A stretch of 64,000 bases of DNA from Branchiostoma floridae (lineage: Eukaryota; Chordata; Leptocardii; Amphioxiformes; Branchiostomatidae), in assembly GCF_000003815.2 (NCBI RefSeq), contig NC_049982.1:21320948-21384947 (forward strand), read 5' to 3'. The notes below the pieces were generated by a model. That model saw only the letters and a program-made list of their open reading frames with translations, searched no databases and was not told where the DNA came from. The first letter of the stretch is position 1. Each line of letters begins with the position of its first letter. This document shows positions 25,790 to 37,900 of the stretch, piece by piece. The translations under genes were made by a program, and so were the position numbers.

Positions 25790-25923
25790 CTTGGGTCCGG
25801 CTTGTCACACAGCATAACTGATCGGCTACCGAAGGACGCACCAACTGCGACTCCAGGTATTGGCTACACGAGCTCCTGCCCAGAAAGTGCCAGCAAATGA
25901 AGCTACTCTGACTGGCTTTTAAG
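25790..25923 (+). other. Probable 5' UTR exon of the copy A LRR gene
   Basis: The segment ending actggcttttaag|gtatgt (donor at 25924) is strongly conserved in copy B (donor 50511), including the long shared word ctacacgagctcctgcccag. The acceptor would be ctgtttag at 26912, thirteen bases before the start codon. The intron is 989 bases. The 5' limit of the exon is not determined. The region on either side holds an old ~600-bp direct duplication (25.5-25.8 versus 26.1-26.5 kb). Confidence 0.55.
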
Positions 25924-26925
25924 GTATGTTTCTTGATAGCGGATGATTATGAAAGACATCAATATTGTGCAAACAGTTTGTTAGACCTTGTTCAGTGATG
26001 TTGGGGAGAAAGACTGTGACGCTTTCTGACTGTCAGCGGGAGTACTAGGAACAGGAGTGCTGCGCCCTGACATATTTATTTTGTGAAGTCGTACACTTAG
26101 TGGAAATTCTATCAAAACAACAGTTCAGATTGGCCATACTGCCTTGCCAGGCCAGTCTGTTTTAGAATGTTTTTATTTGTTGTAACTAAACATTCCATCT
26201 TCTTAGGTTTCCAATCAACGCTTAGTACGCGTCAAAGCTTACATGTAAACACTTGCAACAGTTTTTACACAATAGCGTTATCAATATTGTGTTATTTTGG
26301 CGAGATTGATTCAAAAGCACAGTCCGATGATGGCTCCTTGTAATGATTTCACAATTTGCTATAGATGAATGTTTGATGCTAGAAGTAAATCAAATTTCTA
26401 TTCGTCTTCTGATTTCCTTCTCTGGAGGGTAGAAAACAGTCAATATAGTAAACAATATTAATATTAATATCTAAACAACCAGTTTCAGACAATCAACACA
26501 TGTCGTATCACAAGACCACAGTGATTTAAATATGTCTGTTACACACTGTTCTAAGCACGTTCTACACGTAACGTCAGCAAACAACAGGGCAAAAACACTT
26601 TTGTGCCTTACACAAACAGGACATCTATTCCAAAATATCTCATTTATTTTCAGTACCGATTCAATTTTTACTTCAAAGAGTCAAAATGGATACAAAGTCA
26701 TGCCATTTTTTCTCCTGTGTGAACCAAAACTTCCCTTTATTACCTCTTTTTAAAAATATTGACTGCTTGAGTAGAGGTGTGTCCAAGGAACAGACTTTCC
26801 TCACGGACCCTGTTTACACGTTGATGTTCCAATTAAGCGGTATTTCCGTATATTCATTATCCGAGAAATAAAGTCGTCGTTGCTTTACAGAGGGGCTTGA
26901 TGTTCTGTTTAGGTGCCAGGGCAAC

Positions 26926-29367
26926 ATGGGAAGAAAGCTGCGACACCTGCTGATTTTCCTTCTCATCATCCTGAAGGAACCCAACATGCCGGAAGGTAGC
27001 TGCAGCTGTCAGCCATCATCACCCTGCAGATGCCGCCAGCAGGGTCTCACCAGCATCCCGCAGGACCTCCCACCATCCATTACTGCCTTGCGTTTTTCAT
27101 TTAATCATATAACAAGTATAGATCAGTCTGAGCTGGTACAGTATAGGGATTTGACGGAAATATGGCTGCTGATGAACAAGATAAAGATACTTCAGACGGG
27201 TGCGGTTGCAAACTTACCCTGGCTTAAAGACTTGGAGCTGGCCCACAACCACATAACAATGATTCAGCCTGGCGCGCTTGCGAACCTACCCTCGCTTGAA
27301 ACGTTGGCCTTACGCGACAACAGATTAACGAAGATTCAGGCGGGTACATTTGCCAACCTACTTCAGCTCAAAAAGTTGTGGCTCCACGACAACCAAATAA
27401 CGATAATTCAGTCTGGCGCATTTGAAAACCTACCTCTGCTGCAAGACATAACTCTGTCCTACAACCACATAACTAGTATGATTAAGGCAGCTGCATTTGT
27501 GAATCTGCCCCAACTCCAACTTTTGGACCTTCAGAAAAACAGAATGTCTGTCATCCCCTCTTCAGCTTACGGCGTTTTGACATCTATTCTTATTGTAAAA
27601 CTTGAAGGAAACCCCTGGCAGTGTGACTGTACGGCGGTTCCCTTTAGGTTGAATATTACCGAATTTACCTCATTCAAAGACCAGATAATATGTGCCCAAC
27701 CCGCAAAATTCAAGGGACGGAAGCTTATAGATGTCAATCCTGCAGAACTAACATGTGAAGACCCGACCATATTAACAACACTACCTATTGATATCCAGGT
27801 AACCTCTAACAACTTGTACAACGCCACTGTCAGCTCTCACTGTCACTGGTACTTCAAACTTAATGCGGGTACTGGAAATGCACGTCCGACTGCACGAGCA
27901 ACACATACCCCGCCCCTTTTAATCACTTCAGATAAACCAGAAAACAACAGTTGCCATGAATCTGCTCCCAATTTCTCCTTTGCTATTTTGATTGGCTCCA
28001 TCTCTGCTCCTGTATCTGGCTTTATCCTTATTAGCATCTTCATTCTAACAATTTGGTACAAGAGGACGGCCAGGAATCCTCCGTTAGGACTAAATCCCAT
28101 TTCTGTTGGTAACAAAACAGACATAGCAGATTCGGTAATGACCAGTGATCATGATCACCAGTATGAAGATATTGACAACTGTCATGATCAGACAAGGCAG
28201 GGCCAGTCTAAGGCTAAAATTCCGCCTGAAAAGCTATCCCATAACGCGCTGGCAACGTTAAATCCAAATCCTATGTACAAAGGCGTGGAAACACCCACAA
28301 AGGATCCAACCTCCACAGCGAATTTCAATGGGAATGATTATGATCAGGCAGGACAGGGCCAGTCTCAGGGCATCACTGAATATAACACAAATATGACACA
28401 GACAGGGCAAGGCCAGTCTAACACAAACACCACAGCTACTGTAGTAACCAGTGGTCATGATCAGACAGGGCAGGGCCAGTCCGACACAAACACCACAGCT
28501 ACTGTAGTAACCAGTGGTCATGACCAGACAGGGCAGGGACAGTCTAACAAAAACACCACAACCGCTGTAGTGCACAGCATCCATGTTCAGATAGGACAGG
28601 TTCAGTCACAGTCTATCACTGAATCTTTGGTTTCCGGGGATTTATCTTATGCTACAGGATTGACTGCCTCACATGGACAGCTGAATCTTCTGTACAGAGA
28701 TGTGAGTAAGTCTCAGGCTAACACTGATTCCAACACTAACACCACAGCTACTACAGTAACCAGTGGTCATGATCTGACAGGGCAGGGCCAGTCTCAGGCC
28801 ATCACAGAATCCAACACTAAGACCACAGCTACGGTAGTAACCAGTGGTCATGATCAGACAGGACAGGGCCAGTCTCAGGCCATCACAGAATCCAACACTA
28901 ACACCACAGCTACTACAGTAACCAGTGGTCATGATCAGTCAGGACAGGGCCAGTCTCAGGCCATCACAGAATCCAACACTAACACCACAGCTACTACAGT
29001 AACAAGTGGTCATGATCTGACAGGACAGGGCCAGTCTCAGGCCATCACAGAATCCAACACTAACACCACAGCTACTACAGTAACAAGTGGTCATGATCTG
29101 ACAGGACAGGGCCAGTCTCAGGCCATCATAGAATCCAACACTAAGACCACAGCTACGGTAGTAACCAGTGGTCATGATCAGACAGGACAGGGCCAGTCTC
29201 AGGCCATCACAGAATCCAACACTAACACCACAGCTACTACAGTAACCAGTGGTCGTGATCAGACAGGGCAGGGCCAGTCTCAGGCCATTACTGAAACCTT
29301 GTCCAGGGATGCTAGAAATCTATTTTATGGCTCAGGGGCTACTGCCTCACAGCTGAACTCTCTGTAG
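26926..29367 (+). CDS. LRR transmembrane receptor with repeat tail, 813 aa, single coding exon
   Basis: A signal peptide (LLIFLLIILK) is followed by LRRNT cysteines at 26, 28, 34 and 36, then about seven 24-residue leucine-rich repeats (consensus LxxLxLxxNxI) to ~225. The LRRCT begins NPWQCDC, with Cys 233, 235, 256 and 277. A TM helix spans ~352-377 (SGFILISIFILTIW), followed by a basic stop-transfer. The cytoplasmic side has HQYEDIDN around Tyr413, a possible phosphotyrosine SH2 site, and a Ser/Thr/Gln-rich tail of 27-residue units. It ends GSGATASQLNSL. The architecture fits the expanded amphioxus LRR receptor families often linked with innate recognition; the ligand is unknown. A non-coding 5' exon is likely and an AATAAA lies at 29618-29623. 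Copy B is the broken paralogue at 51630. Confidence 0.9.
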   Translation: MGRKLRHLLIFLLIILKEPNMPEGSCSCQPSSPCRCRQQGLTSIPQDLPPSITALRFSFNHITSIDQSELVQYRDLTEIWLLMNKIKILQTGAVANLPWLKDLELAHNHITMIQPGALANLPSLETLALRDNRLTKIQAGTFANLLQLKKLWLHDNQITIIQSGAFENLPLLQDITLSYNHITSMIKAAAFVNLPQLQLLDLQKNRMSVIPSSAYGVLTSILIVKLEGNPWQCDCTAVPFRLNITEFTSFKDQIICAQPAKFKGRKLIDVNPAELTCEDPTILTTLPIDIQVTSNNLYNATVSSHCHWYFKLNAGTGNARPTARATHTPPLLITSDKPENNSCHESAPNFSFAILIGSISAPVSGFILISIFILTIWYKRTARNPPLGLNPISVGNKTDIADSVMTSDHDHQYEDIDNCHDQTRQGQSKAKIPPEKLSHNALATLNPNPMYKGVETPTKDPTSTANFNGNDYDQAGQGQSQGITEYNTNMTQTGQGQSNTNTTATVVTSGHDQTGQGQSDTNTTATVVTSGHDQTGQGQSNKNTTTAVVHSIHVQIGQVQSQSITESLVSGDLSYATGLTASHGQLNLLYRDVSKSQANTDSNTNTTATTVTSGHDLTGQGQSQAITESNTKTTATVVTSGHDQTGQGQSQAITESNTNTTATTVTSGHDQSGQGQSQAITESNTNTTATTVTSGHDLTGQGQSQAITESNTNTTATTVTSGHDLTGQGQSQAIIESNTKTTATVVTSGHDQTGQGQSQAITESNTNTTATTVTSGRDQTGQGQSQAITETLSRDARNLFYGSGATASQLNSL
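28728..29294 (+). repeat. In-frame 81-bp coding minisatellite (seven 27-aa units)
   Basis: The unit encodes NTNTTATTVTSGHDLTGQGQ plus SQAITES, and successive copies begin 81 bases apart. Two older 21-aa (63-bp) versions lacking SQAITES precede it at about 28420-28540. Copy B has four of the 63-bp units and none of the 81-bp array, so the tail length differs between paralogues. The units have no cysteine and look disordered. Confidence 0.85.
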
Positions 29368-31993
29368 GCCAAAGTAGAAACATCATAATCAAATCCACAT
29401 TTCACCAGGAAGAAAACTTATGGTCTGATGAGTTCCAAACATGAATGGTCTTTGATACAATTGAAAACAAATATTGAGAGATCATTTGAAGCACATAAAA
29501 TTTGATCAGTTTTAAAAAGAGGCCCAACATAAAGAGCCTTTCACAATCCAATGTTTCCACAAGAAAACTGCTACTGGACACGTACAGCAACTCATTCTCT
29601 TATCTTTGACATTTCGAAATAAAAAAGTCAGCTGCAGAGGTCCAATTGGAAACAGGGGGCTGTGAAGAAAGCATGCATCTATGTACACCCATGGCCAGTC
29701 CATGATACTGTGTTTCAGGGTACATACGTGTACATACTTTTTCACAGGCTCTGTTTTCCTGGTGATCTTCCAGATCTGCAATACTATCTTCCAAGTTCAA
29801 GAACCCATGAAACCTACCCAGAGCACTGCTACGTATACAGTAGACACAACAGTAGTACAGCACTACATGTAGCAACTCTAATATAAACAAAGCCAAGCAG
29901 CGCTTCAACCTTGAAAATTGCACAAAAAAATCTGTCAGAAGAGAAAAAAAAAACAATTTGCAATTTTTCAGGCCCAGCAAATCCAGACTGAAATTAATCG
30001 TTATGTACATATTAGTATTAGTAAGTAGTTCGTGTTTACATTTGGAAACTATTTTTGTAGTTTACCAGATCATAAAGACATAAAATTATGCTTTAAGCGA
30101 CTTAGAGAACCATTAGGCTTATAGAGACTACCTCTACAAAATTACATTGCTTAGAGAAACGTAAAATTATACGTTTAATGTTAACAGTGGCTCGTGTCTT
30201 AGCCTGGGGGTTACACTATGGAACGACTTTCTTGAAAGTCGCGGCATTTTGAGCCATGCACCAAAACTACGGGCGCTGCAAAGTGCAAACTCTTCTCTTG
30301 TCCGTTAGACCATGTTGATTTGATTATATGGAATTGATGCGCGCACGAATGCAATCCCCGCGCGCAATCAAACCAACGTGGCCGTGTAACAGACGACTAG
30401 TGTTCTAAATTATTTCACTAAAGGTAATTCTGAATCTTTGTAAAGACGTGTTTAACTGACTTGTTAGAAAATCCAGTCATTGTGGCCATCTCCAACACGG
30501 AGCTGTACAATGGCGCCATATAATTTAGCGAAATGAAGTAGAATTGCAACTTAAGGTGACAAAGTCCTGGATGATTGATCCAATAAGATATCAGCGTAGA
30601 CCAATATTTCCTTTGTGAGAGTATGACCTTAAGTAGGCTGTATGTACCACCTGAGCTGAGTATTGTCAATATGATTGGCTACTGAATGGCCAGTAGGCCA
30701 GTCCAAGATGAGAATTAAACTATTCTCCATCCAACTCAAAGAAAATATGACTCACCGGAATTTTCGCTCCCTCAGCTTTCACACCCAGGTACTGTTGTCA
30801 AATATTTCCTTTGAGTTGGGGAATATTCTAAATCTCATCATGTATATGCATAGATACCGGTGGTACCGCCTCGGATGGATATTAACGCCAATGGGTTCAT
30901 CCGTTTGATTACTTATTGATTTCTAATATCTATTCAGGTTTTCATATTCATTTTCACATTTCCTCTAGCCAATCAGCATTCAATATATGATTAACATACC
31001 GATAAATTTATTGTTGCTATGTGTTGATTGGCCGGCGTAACAAGCATGTTGAATTCAAGCTGCATCATTTATCTTACTCGCTGTTAGCGGTCGCACGTCA
31101 AAAGTCAACATAATGTGTAGACTGTGGTGTCCTGATTTTCTCATCCGCTATGTGGAGCCAAGGACATGCAGAGAAAAGTCCTTGTTGGTGGGTACTCTCC
31201 AAGCAGAGGTTAGGCTATTTTTAGGCGTTCTATAGGAGTTGCTATTTTGTACCGTTTTCTTAATGAAGAATGACTGGAAGATGTATAATGAAAAGGCACA
31301 AAATAGAAAGTCCGATAAATAAAAACACCTAAAACATGTCAAAAACAGGTCTCTCAGGTCTCACGGCCCGTAACCTCAGTGGTCGTAGGGGCTCCCCGAC
31401 ATGCAGTAGCAGTGATCCGTGCACATCTCGCTCTGTCCTCTGCCCCTCTGATGAGCTGTTCAGTGCTTAGGCCAGTCCATGTCTAAGTCTATGTCATTCA
31501 TGCTTGGAGAGTAGTTGGTGAGAGTTTGGAGTGCTGGATTGCTCTCTATTCTTAGAGGAGTCAAAGTTTTATGAATAGAATATATGCAATTGTGATGACT
31601 TTAATTGGAATCGACAATGTATCAACAGATTTAAGTGGAACGAGGTGTTGTAACTGATGTCACATGTTGCTGACAATAGAATGATGTCACATTCAAAACA
31701 ATTCTTACACATAATTGGTTGAAGAAATTCTGAATTAGTCTGTATATCTAAGATGTAAAATAAATGTACAAATAACACATGATTCTGCTGTAATTTCTAG
31801 ACGTGGACATGCGTGAACACACTGCATGACTAAACGTGTGTATCAAATCAAATTTGCCAGGGGTATGTGTTTCCTGTAGGTCAAAGTGCACAAGGTGAGT
31901 GACTTATAAGCCTCACAAACAGACGTCGTTCAGAGTCACAAATGCGAGACAACACTATATTTCTGGTAACTCCGGATCCTCCCACCTAACACA
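29368..31993. other. 3' flank of the LRR gene and intergenic DNA; LINE fragment near its end
   Basis: Most of this matches copy B at 53.68-56.07 kb base for base with small indels. About 31366-31505, absent from B, reads on the minus strand as MCTDHCYCMSGSPYDH after an in-frame stop. That resembles the C-terminal end of a non-LTR retrotransposon reverse-transcriptase protein. This reading is tentative. Nothing else recognisable is present. Confidence 0.4.
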
Positions 31994-34900
31994 ATGGTAC
32001 TCATCATCCGATACGGAACCCAGCTTTTCGGAAAGTCCGACCATTTCACGGTTGATGGACAGGAAGCCTTCGTTCAAACCAAATTCTACCACGTCGGGTA
32101 CATGCCTTGTGCGCCGGAAGAAAGGTAAGATTCTTCTGCCTAAGATTAGTGTTGAAGTGAATATTCAGGATCTACAATGGACCCCTCACAGATCTTGGCG
32201 TGTAGAATAGCTATTCCTTTGAGGAATATACTTTCAGGGGCATTTACTGAACTTACTACACAGTCACAAGACCAACAGGTTAAAGTCCAACAGGGTGAAT
32301 ATTAGGACAGGTTATTGACCGGAATTGACCGCCGGTACGTACACAATGCCGATGCAATGGCCGAGTGGGTAGAGTGTTCGCTTGCATTCGGTATATAGTC
32401 CATGGGCCAGCACCCCAAATTTCACATATCGGTACCCTCCGGGGTGGCAAATTCTCCTTGTTATTTTTGAATAGTAGAAGGCCTGTGGCATATATTTTGA
32501 CGTGATAGCCATTCTGGTATGGTAGCTTTCTACCGGCTATCACCCTTCAAACCTATCACCACCTAAATGATCTGGAAATTTCGTGTCTTCAATAAGGGGG
32601 AGGGGCAAAAAATTAAACATCAATATTTTTCCACGAAAATTCACAGGCTGGTGGAACCTGCTAAGAGGATCATAAAAATATCAATTGATTTTTGATATTG
32701 TGATTCAACACGAAATTATGACTGCCTAAAATCATATTTTTTGGTGATTTTCTGGTGAAAAATATATACTTTACTTTCTAATATCGTTCATTTATTCACA
32801 TTACCTATGGGGCCTTGCCTGATGAGTTAGACTTACCGTACCTATCCTTCTCTGCATATTAAGCTTTAAATGATCGAAATCCATCAATGAAATCCGGAGA
32901 TATGAATGTGTGAAGAATGACACATCTGCCAGCTTATAGTGACAATATCGTTGCTAAGGCCGTTGCTAAGGCTGTTGTTAAGGAGGTTTCAGATCGTACT
33001 CCACAACAAAACTGATGCAAAGAACTTACTTTTCTGTAGTATTTTACTCTGATTACATCAGTAGAAGTACAAGGAATCGTGTTAAAATGTTTAACATGTA
33101 ACAGATGCAGAAATGTGTTTTTTTTACGTCATTTCTTTCAGAATCGTTAGCAAAACTGTTGCTAAGGCCGTTGCTAAGGGTGTGCTCAGTTATGTTTCAA
33201 GCCAAAACAGCAGAGAGTCAAGTTCTCTGACGCGTGATTTTGCTCCTGTCATCTTGTAAATCATACTTAACTGTGAAAAATATCATAATTGATTGGAAAT
33301 GTTAATTTGGGCTCTACATGGGGGTTATAAGGATACCTGAAAATGAATTACCTTGATTTCACACATTTTTTTACAAATCTTTTGCTCTTTTTCGTCATTT
33401 AGTAGATACCTTACTAAAATTCACAGCGTATATTTAGTATGTCGTACACAATGAAAAAGGCTCTGCATGGGGGTTACCGGGGCACCACATATGTGACACA
33501 GGATATGTGGATGCAGGACTGCGTCATGCATATTAAAAATTTATCTAGAAAAAAGACCATAACAAAAGGTCAAGAACAAGGTTACTCTGGGATGAATACA
33601 AGTATATTGTACTTATCTTGATCAATGATGGTATACATTATAAAGGAGGTTGTATCGACATATATAGGCATATCTAGACATGTCTATATAACCTCATTGA
33701 CTATATATCAGGTGCAGTGCAGGTTTGCTGCGTTGGACAAACTGGAAAACACTTAGTCTAATGGTGTGTTATTATGCCTGACCATTCATTTGTTAACATA
33801 AGGGCAAACCAAAAACAAAGTCTATAACAAAATTTTCATGTATGGAGACCCGTTAGAATGGAGCAGTGTAATATCTGGTGTAAAACGTAGCTAACTGAAG
33901 ATTCTGGCAGGCTTGTAAAACTTGACACACTGGATACAAAACTACCGATGCCTTTTTCTACACTGTTGTAAAGATTACAAAACTTACAACCTACAAGTTT
34001 CCACATGTGCATGTGCCTAGAACTAGGATGGTCTCCAATGCCTAAGGGAATTTTCTTTGTCATTGAGCCTGTAGGCTCGTTCTCATTTAAATGTCGAAAT
34101 GCTGTCGCCTGACTTTATGCCTTGATATGGAGCAAATTATAGACAACATTACTGGTTCCTTCACTTTTCCACAACCCCTGTAATGTTTTACAAATGATGC
34201 ACAACAGCATTCGTATTGGTTAATGGCTTAGAAGATTATTATAGCCACGGGTGTGATTTCACCCCCTAAAATATGGCTGTCGCCTGAGAAGAAACGAAGA
34301 ATTCAAATAGTAGCCAAAAATGTAACAATTCAGTTCCCAGAATGATAGTTCGGTAGGTGAAACTAGCTATCCAGGCCCTCTGACCGATCACGTCAGATCG
34401 CTCCTGTCACTGATCATGGAGGCTGTGTGAGGTGGTTCATGCCTGTCGCCAGATTCTGTAACAAACGTTACCATCACGAGTACGATGGTTGCCACGGTTA
34501 TATTATCCACGTATAAGACTAGAAATGATCGTTTTTGTGACGCTGTACAGTTTTTCTGGCTTTTTAAAGAAACAAGAAAAGGGTTGTTGACTGTCATTTG
34601 TATCCCACCTTGCTTAAAAACATGTTGTACAGAAATGACTGTAACAAACGTTACCATTGTTCGATGCTGTCTAAGCTTTCTTTTTGACCTGGTGTAAAAA
34701 AGCTGCCCACTTTTTAAATGTTCCTCTGAGGGACGCTCACTTATACCTAAATGATGTAGTCAATAAGGTGAGTCCTTTCGAAGAAAACAGGGTAAAGTCT
34801 ACTGTTGTAACAAACGTTACCGGTAACGTTTGTTACATGCCCTGTAATGCATTACCAATGGGGCCGAAAATAATAAGTTCAACTTGCCATTTTTGGCTAT

Positions 34901-37900
34901 GGTTAAAGGAGGAATTTTCCTGAACAACCACGTAGTTTTCACTGAAAATAAAGCCGATTTATTTTTCGACCAAAAAATGCCATATTCGATATTTCAATGA
35001 GAACGAGTGTGTAACGGGCATATGAAAATAGTCTGATATACGTTTTAGTTGCCTTTAATAGCTTTGAGGCCTTAGGTTTTTGCCAGTTCGCAAAAATTGA
35101 AGTCTTCAAACATTACAACCAGATGACTGTAGTCAATATGTTAGTGTATACATATTTCACAGTGCCTGCCATGCAAGAACATAACGTCCTTGGTCGGAAT
35201 GAACTGACATTTTGAATCAAGTGTGGAAGTCACAAGTCAGATTTCCTCTGGTTTAACGTTGGGCATGTCTGAGATACTGGTCAGAGGGAACGATTATACA
35301 TACATTAGATATTTCGTACAATGTAAGAAAATGGGCATGTCTCCTGTCAGAAAGGAGGTGATGTGACTTGTGTGTTACCGACCGGTGTTGCGATTGTCCT
35401 AATGTTGGAAGGTCATTAGTCTGTGGCACTGCGGTAAAGGTCACCACTTCTCTGACCCCAACACCAAAGGCTTTTTAGTTCCATGATTTGGCATCTTCCT
35501 ATTTTTGTCTTGCATTACCTGCTTGTTTTGCCTGTTGGGCTATTCTACAGCCCTTATGCCTCCATATGACTGTATGCCTTCAATGGTTTAGACTCCATGT
35601 TTTTCATAACATACTGTCTTATGTGAGTCTTCATTGATGCTATCAATTTTGCAGCAGTTGGAATACTGCTTTTCCCCACCTACTTGCATGAGCTTTTGCA
35701 TTTATTTCTTGATACAGCAGAAGCCGCTTAATTGCACATCCCATTTGCCAGCATATTTTGTGCAATTATTCGCATGGTGCAATAATGCGAAGTTATCTAG
35801 CCGGACTGCAAATTTAAAGGTTTGGGATTTGGGGATTCCGTGCAATTAACTAGAACTATTCAACACTATCGGTAAATATAGTCGACGCTTGTGTTCCTTT
35901 GTGACAATGCCCTTCTTCTCAAACATCTTGTACGTAGATAACATCTTTTGTACTTTTATAAAGGCTACAGTAGAAGCCAGTTAATCGTACAATGTATTAC
36001 CGCACACTTCTGTTAATTGCACGGAATCCCAAAATCCCGAACTGATGCGGTCCAGATGGATAACTTCGCATCATTGCACAACACGGTTAATTGGCAAATG
36101 GGGTGTGCAATTAAGCGGCTTCTACTGTATTTCACAGTCCTTGCTTGATTTCCAATGATGTATTTGCATATATAAGTAGCAACGACTATAGCTGCAGTAC
36201 AGTACACCAGTCAGAATTGCCCTGAGGATTGTGACAGACGATCACCGAAACGGGGTGAAAATAAAACAAGGGTTGTGAAATAAAAGATCTGTATCTTATA
36301 TGTCCATACAGAGCCCTTCTCATTATTGTGACCATATGAAGTTTACACGATGGTTTATGTGTGGTTTTCACTGCTATACCAAAAGTCTCCATACCTTACC
36401 TCCTCTCAGTACCCGATTTATCATGGTCCCAAACCCCCCAAAAGCCGCCAATACCCTGATCTGGCTCGTCTTCTATGTGGCCCAATAAGACAAGTAATAT
36501 TTCTTCATTAAGTAGATTTTCCTTTTTCCATCAACAATAATACATACACCAGGTGCATTACCTTCAATGTAAAGAGGCAGCATGGGAGGTATTACGCCTT
36601 ACAAATGACTAAAATTCTGAGAGATTAAAACTCTGCTTTTAGTCAACCAGGTAACCCCCTATTACATCCTCTCAAATCCAATCAAATCCTCTTTATCCTC
36701 ACCTGTTGGACTGTAAAAGAAAGGATCCCATTTCCTATGTGGAAATACAAAACTTCTTCACATCTTCATTTATTATATTAATTTAGATCTATGAGGGTAG
36801 CCATCGTAATTTCAGTAATTTTCGGCAATAAATTGTTTGATTTTTAAGGGCCTCTTAGGGCGGCCCAGGCCTCAATAACGGAAACACTCGAAGGTTTATC
36901 ATATGGCTGTTCATAGTTCCACATACCTATCACAAAGGATTACTCAATTTGGCCGACTTCGATCTTCCGACCTCAGCATAGTATGCCTGGTTTCTCATAC
37001 AATCATATTTTTGAAGGTGCTCATATGTACAAATTAAAGTGAAAAAGACTGTCACAATTCTATCAAGATAAGAGTAGCAAAATTATGTGTCAAAGAACTT
37101 GATCAAGAAAAGTACAATATACTTGTGTTCATCCCAGAGTAGCCTTGTTCTTGACCTTTTTTTTTGTGGTCTTGTTTCTAGATAAATTTTCAATATGCAT
37201 GACACAGTCCTGCAGCTACGTATCCTGTGTATTAAAGTGGCATTCCACTTCACACGGGAGTGTTATTTTCCGATAGATATTAATTTTAGGAAGTAATAAA
37301 TGCATACGTCTTCACATTATATGATCAAGTACCCAGTTGCTTCACGTGCCTCAAAAGCATTCAGTCTTCTACCAAACTCCCCAAGTACCCTCTAATTGAA
37401 TTAATCCTATGGCTGAATACAATGCAAAACTTTTAGGTGAGGTTACAAAACTAATTTCAGGATCGCAAAGAAATCTCGTCTTGTTATGTGTTCTTTGCTA
37501 TATTATGAGCAATTTGCCTTCTCGGTTTGCTTAGCGATCCTCATTTATTCCGAAAATATGCACGATAAACAAAGTGTCTATGCGTATAGGGAATGCATGT
37601 GTAGGGTCTGCATGGGTTTACTGAGTGTCATATTGTTTTCCAAAACACATATCGCGCAATTCATCCCAAGGTGAATTCCACAAAATTTGGCTGATTATAC
37701 TATTCATTGACACATTATCTATTGGAAAACACCACCCCCTTTTGGAGTGGAATGCCCCTTTAAACGGTGTCACATATGTGGTGCCCCGGTAACCCCCATG
37801 CAGAGCCTTTTTCATTGTGTACGACATACTAGATATACGCTGTGAATTTTAGTAAGGTATCTACTAAATGACGAAAAAGAGCAAAAGATTTGTAAAAAAA

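Noticed and set aside
28258-29175. Minus-strand frames over the LRR tail repeats
   Set aside because: They are shadows of the 63/81-bp coding minisatellite on the plus strand.
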